Source of the DNA: Streptomyces sp. SCSIO 30461
Lineage (GTDB): Bacteria > Actinomycetota > Actinomycetes > Streptomycetales > Streptomycetaceae
DNA length: 64,000 nucleotides
Reading direction: 5' to 3'
Assembly (NCBI RefSeq): GCF_037023745.1
Contig: NZ_CP146101.1
Location: 1 to 64,000 of the forward strand
Part shown: positions 61,123 to 64,000 of the stretch, piece after piece
Layout of the letters: each line of letters begins with the position of its first letter
Position numbering within the stretch: the stretch's first letter is position 1
The notes under the pieces: generated by a model
The model's database searches: none
Told to the model about the DNA's origin: nothing
What the model saw: only the letters and a program-made list of their open reading frames with translations
Position numbers and translations under genes: made by a program

Positions 61123-61848
61123 TCAGATCCCGACCCGGTCGTCCGAAGTGTCGGCGGGCCGGCGGCTCCGCACGACGGGCGCGCCCTTGGACTCGACGTC
61201 CCAGACGCCGCCGCGCTCGGGCGAAGGCGACAGGAGCGACACCGCGGACAGCACCGGCACGTCCAGGTGCCAGAAGGCGGTCACCGGTACGCACATGGCA
61301 TCGACGAGCAGAGCGCGGACGACCGCCGGTTCGGCAATGACCAGGGTGTGGGCGTCGGCGGAGCCGCACGAACCGCCGCGTCGGCGCTCACGCACCCGCC
61401 CGCGCTGCCCTGACAACCGGTCCGGCCCTCGTAGCCCGCCCAGCCCGTCCGGCCCGTCGGACCCCTCCAACCTTCGCAGCCACGCACGCGTCCGCCGGCA
61501 CAACTGCCGCACGGACTCACCCCCGGGAGGCGTGGCATCCGGGTCCTTGAGCCATGCGCTGAGCCGGTGCGGATCGGTCGCGGCGACATCGCCGACGGTA
61601 CGGCCGCTCCAGGTGCCGTAGTCGATGTCGCGCAGGACCGGTTCGATCACCGCGTCCGATGCGAGACCGAGGGCGGCGGCGGCCTGCGCGCAGCGCGCCG
61701 ACGGGGCGCGTACGACCGCGTCGTGATGCTGAGGCGCCACTCCCGCGAGGCCGGTTGCGCTGAGGGTGCCGCTCAGGGGCCCGTCACCGAGGACGGTGTC
61801 CCTGGTGGCCATGCCGGCGGTGGCGTACAGCGTCAGACGTATCGTCAC
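61123..61848 (-). CDS. Histidine-phosphatase-fold protein lacking catalytic histidines
   Basis: 241 residues. The overall pattern is phosphoglycerate-mutase-like: strand TIRLTLYATAG at the N terminus where RHG is expected, then AVVRAPSARCAQAAAALG, RDIDYGTWSGRTVGDV and PPGGESVRQLCRRTRAWL. Later VIAEPAVVRALLVDAM occupies the place of the second catalytic His (usually SHGGVIRAL). Both catalytic His positions are therefore replaced (Ala/Thr and Glu). GTG at 61848 with GGAGG 7 nt upstream. It follows the acyltransferase-like gene by 16 bp, so they are co-transcribed. A binding or regulatory role is more likely than catalysis. Confidence 0.75.
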   Translation of the reverse strand: MTIRLTLYATAGMATRDTVLGDGPLSGTLSATGLAGVAPQHHDAVVRAPSARCAQAAAALGLASDAVIEPVLRDIDYGTWSGRTVGDVAATDPHRLSAWLKDPDATPPGGESVRQLCRRTRAWLRRLEGSDGPDGLGGLRGPDRLSGQRGRVRERRRGGSCGSADAHTLVIAEPAVVRALLVDAMCVPVTAFWHLDVPVLSAVSLLSPSPERGGVWDVESKGAPVVRSRRPADTSDDRVGI

Positions 61849-61864
61849 GGAACTGCCTCCTCGG

Positions 61865-63121
61865 TCATGCGACCAGCAGGGCCGGTGTGGTCGCGGCGTA
61901 CACCAGGTACTCCAGCGGCCCACGCCGGAACCGGCGTGTCCAGAACATGGCGAACAGCATGGCCACCGCGCTGAAGCTGAGCAGAAGCACCAGGCAGGCG
62001 GAGTACGAGAGTACGTCGAGGTCGTCGATGCCCAGCGCCCAGATGGCGATGATATGGGCGGTATACGCGGTCAGTGCGATGGAGCCGACCGCCGCGACGG
62101 GGGCGGACAGCCACCGGAAGGAGGCGGACCGGTCCACGGCGATGAAGCAGAGCGCCATCACCACGAGGGCGAAGCCGGTGCTGCCCAGAATGGACCAGGT
62201 CGTCTGGCTGTGAGGCGCGGCCACCAGCAGCCAGTAAGGGGTGAAGGTCTCGGGATCGCCGACGGTGTCGGACCACCAGGCGGACCCGGCCGAGCCGCCG
62301 TCCGTTGCGGCAGCCACCGCGGGCAGCGCGCCCGGCACCAGGTGCAGGGCAAGCCAGGAGCCGCCGTAGCCGAGCACGATCAGCGCGCATCCGGCGGTGG
62401 CGATCCTGGTGAGCACCCGCCGGGTGAGGTCGAGCTTCGCCACGGCCATGCCCGTGAGGATGAACGGGATCCAGGTCAGTACGGGGTACTCGCCGGTGAC
62501 GAAGAGCTCGATGAACCCTTCGGAGTCGGTGATCCTGGCCAGCGGGTCGAGGGCGATCACCGCGTCCGACCACTCTCCGCCGTCGATCGCAACCGCCAGC
62601 AGATACCGGATCGGCGGCATGACGAGCGCGGTCACCACGGCGACGGCGGCCAACGCACGCGCCGAGAGGCGGTACAGCGGCAGGGCGAGGACGAAGAGCA
62701 TCCCGTAGGCGGCGAGGATGACATCGATCGGGGTGTCCAGGGCGGTCAGGGCGTACCCCAGCACGATCAGCACCGCGGACCTGATCAGCACCCGCGCCAT
62801 CGCCTGCCGCCCGGCCCGCCCGGTCCTCGGCTCCGGACGTCCGGTGAGGATGACCAGGGTGAATCCGGCCAGCACCGCGAACAGCGTGGCGGGACGGCCG
62901 CGGGCCAGCTCGAACACCCAGCCCTGCACACCGTCCATCGCCGGATCGGGGCTCAGGTGTGCGGTGAACATACCGAGGACCGCGAGTCCGCGGGCCACAT
63001 CGAGGCCGATCAGCCGCCCCGTGGCGGAAACCCCGCCGGAGGCGGCACGCACCGTCGCGGTCCCGGACCCTTCCGGGTGCGCGTCCGGGCGCGATACGGC
63101 ATCCGCTTCCCGCCGTGCCAT
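61865..63121 (-). CDS. Multipass membrane protein of the HGSNAT/DUF418 acyltransferase-like group
   Basis: 418 residues with about ten hydrophobic helices. N-terminal motif RLIGLDVARGLAVLGMFTAHL (split: GLDVARGLAVLGMF, then HLSPDP) is the DUF1624/heparan-alpha-glucosaminide acetyltransferase-type entry, and the C-terminal third resembles DUF418 (VGSIALTAYTAHIIAIW, LEYLVYAATTP). Such proteins are thought to move acyl groups across the membrane. ATG at 63121 (MARREAD) with GAGG just upstream; longer starts add Arg-rich sequence without support. It sits in a minus-strand run with SRPBCC and phosphatase-like genes. Confidence 0.8.
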   Translation of the reverse strand: MARREADAVSRPDAHPEGSGTATVRAASGGVSATGRLIGLDVARGLAVLGMFTAHLSPDPAMDGVQGWVFELARGRPATLFAVLAGFTLVILTGRPEPRTGRAGRQAMARVLIRSAVLIVLGYALTALDTPIDVILAAYGMLFVLALPLYRLSARALAAVAVVTALVMPPIRYLLAVAIDGGEWSDAVIALDPLARITDSEGFIELFVTGEYPVLTWIPFILTGMAVAKLDLTRRVLTRIATAGCALIVLGYGGSWLALHLVPGALPAVAAATDGGSAGSAWWSDTVGDPETFTPYWLLVAAPHSQTTWSILGSTGFALVVMALCFIAVDRSASFRWLSAPVAAVGSIALTAYTAHIIAIWALGIDDLDVLSYSACLVLLLSFSAVAMLFAMFWTRRFRRGPLEYLVYAATTPALLVA

Positions 63122-63226
63122 AGGCCTCACGGTCCTCGCCCGGCACCGCGTACGGCCATCCGGCGACTGTCCGGACCACCCCCGCCATCCGGCTGCCCGG
63201 GCCCCGCCGGTCAGCGGCCGGGCCAC

Positions 63227-63667
63227 TTACTCCGCCGCCTTCTTCAGGGCGGCGAGCCAGGTGCCGAGCGAGTCGTCCAGCAGGGCGGCGAGCTTGTCCC
63301 GATCGGCGTCGACAGGCGCGCCGGCCCAGGATTCCCTGGTGCGGACCACGACGCACTCGCCGTCATCGCTGAAGGTCCACTCGTGCACGCCGGTGATGCC
63401 GTGCGCGGGACCGCCCCAGAGGATGCGGTGCGATGCGTCGACCTCGTAGATGGTGGAGTCGATGGACAGGCCCGCGGTCACCCAGTGGAAGGTGGTGCCG
63501 GGGGCGATGGGGCCGTCAAGCCGCGCCTCTTTGACGGCGTGCAGCCACTCGGGCCAGGACCCGACGTCGGTGTGCAGCCGCCAGACGCGCTCCAGCGGAG
63601 CGGCGATCCGGATGGAGTGCTCGGCGACGATGGGCGCGCTCTCGTCGATGGTCGTGGGGTAGGTCAT
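63227..63667 (-). CDS. SRPBCC family protein (polyketide cyclase/START-like)
   Basis: 146 residues with the helix-grip fold: SIRIAAPLERVWRLHTDVGSW, LDGPIAPGTTFHWVTAG, ITGVHEWTFSDDGECVVV and a long C-terminal helix LAALLDDSLGTWLAALKKAAE (ends at the stop). The fold encloses a hydrophobic ligand pocket; ligand unknown. ATG at 63667. It lies 130 bp downstream of the carotenoid oxygenase gene and 105 bp upstream of the membrane acyltransferase-like gene, all on the minus strand, and may share their transcript. Confidence 0.85.
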   Translation of the reverse strand: MTYPTTIDESAPIVAEHSIRIAAPLERVWRLHTDVGSWPEWLHAVKEARLDGPIAPGTTFHWVTAGLSIDSTIYEVDASHRILWGGPAHGITGVHEWTFSDDGECVVVRTRESWAGAPVDADRDKLAALLDDSLGTWLAALKKAAE

Positions 63668-63797
63668 GACGATTCCTCGATGTCGGGGGCCCGGACCGCC
63701 GCTGAGGGGGGAGTCAAGGGCGGCCCGGGCGGCTGGGGAGGGATTCGGGCAGTCAGGTCGATCAGGCGGAACGGGAGGTCAGACGGGCCGGGCAGGT

Positions 63798-64000
63798 TCA
63801 GGCGGGCCGGACGGCGAATCCGGCTCGGTCGGACGGCTCGGTGTCGGGGATCCAGTCGCCGTGGATGCCGGCGGGAACCCTGCGGGGGAGCTCGACCGCG
63901 GCCACGGTGCTCAGGTCGCCCGCGTCCAGGACGAGCAGCTCCGACGCATCGGCCTTGAGGTCGCTGACGATGGTGAGCAGGTAACCGTCGTCCTCAGCGG
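63798..64000 (-). CDS. Carotenoid oxygenase, C-terminal end (partial, cut by window edge)
   Basis: The last 67 codons of a minus-strand gene, ending in TGA at 63798-63800. It reads DDGYLLTIVSDLKADASELL, VLDAGDLSTVAAVELPRR and VPAGIHGDWIPD, the closing beta-propeller blade of carotenoid cleavage dioxygenases. The His in GIHGDW would be the last iron ligand. The rest of the gene lies beyond base 64000. It has no start codon in the window, so the call rests on this C-terminal signature. Confidence 0.75.
   Translation of the reverse strand, partial: AEDDGYLLTIVSDLKADASELLVLDAGDLSTVAAVELPRRVPAGIHGDWIPDTEPSDRAGFAVRPA

Noticed and set aside
61766..63958. 730-codon plus-strand open frame across four minus-strand genes
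   Set aside because: Composition is Gly/Asp/Arg/Gln shadow sequence. The minus strand carries recognisable membrane, SRPBCC and carotenoid oxygenase proteins.
1..64000. tRNA, rRNA, riboswitch or prophage signatures
   Set aside because: No T-loop/CCA-like or rRNA sequence, no phage structural or integrase genes, and no recognisable riboswitch core was seen on reading both strands.

Overview
High-GC actinobacterial chromosome, almost certainly Streptomyces. The evidence is strong third-position GC bias, GTG/TTG starts, mycothiol-dependent enzymes, a proteasome activator, paired E1-alpha/E1-beta keto-acid dehydrogenase clusters, SpoIIE/ATPase phosphatases and FCD-type GntR regulators. A perfect 14-bp Streptomyces-type parS site (35710-35723), plus a one-mismatch copy (30741-30754), suggests core chromosome in the origin region. 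This is not a plasmid or phage, and I saw no tRNA, rRNA or CRISPR.

Layout. 1-9079: SpoIIE-type phosphatase and convergent AI-2E permease sharing a repeat read on both strands, then pirin, an SseB-like protein and a FadE-type acyl-CoA dehydrogenase with a double operator, followed by a graveyard of broken transposases. 9090-19196: M18 aminopeptidase, small membrane proteins (one frameshifted), thioredoxin/NHL protein, CAP protein, carbon-nitrogen hydrolase, mycothiol enzyme, MFS/GntR pair and D-Ala-D-Ala carboxypeptidase. 19393-27012: first keto-acid dehydrogenase operon (E1-alpha, E1-beta, E2), NarL-type regulator, phosphotransferase, and a Ser/Thr kinase with a seven-copy 36-bp repeat. 27661-32857: surface protein, PadR regulator and FtsX-type ABC exporter. 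32977-38366: proteasome activator Bpa, quinone oxidoreductase, and a translationally coupled mobA-DUF6457 / moeA / potassium-channel operon.

38467-54681 is a catabolic block. It holds a second bkd operon (bkdABC) with a divergent Lrp/AsnC regulator, then TetR + 3-hydroxyacyl-CoA dehydrogenase, paaN, and the paaABCDE phenylacetyl-CoA epoxygenase operon, ending with an acyl-CoA dehydrogenase. An ACCGA-N4-TCGGT operator occurs in front of paaN/paaH, in front of paaA and, as a variant, in front of bkdA, so one TetR (PaaR-like) repressor may coordinate the block. A three-gene DUF5819/HTTM/SPOUT operon lies on the opposite strand inside it.

54713-64000: rhodanese, J-domain protein, DUF2252 protein, a 3' azoreductase remnant bracketed by two MITEs, a two-component system whose kinase carries an extra extracytoplasmic domain, a histidine-phosphatase-fold protein without its catalytic histidines, a membrane acyltransferase-like protein, SRPBCC protein and the 3' end of a carotenoid oxygenase gene cut by the window edge. 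Most of the window is ordinary chromosomal core. The best leads are the parS pair, the three-site operator, the DUF5819/HTTM/SPOUT unit, the MITE-bracketed remnant and the modified histidine kinase.
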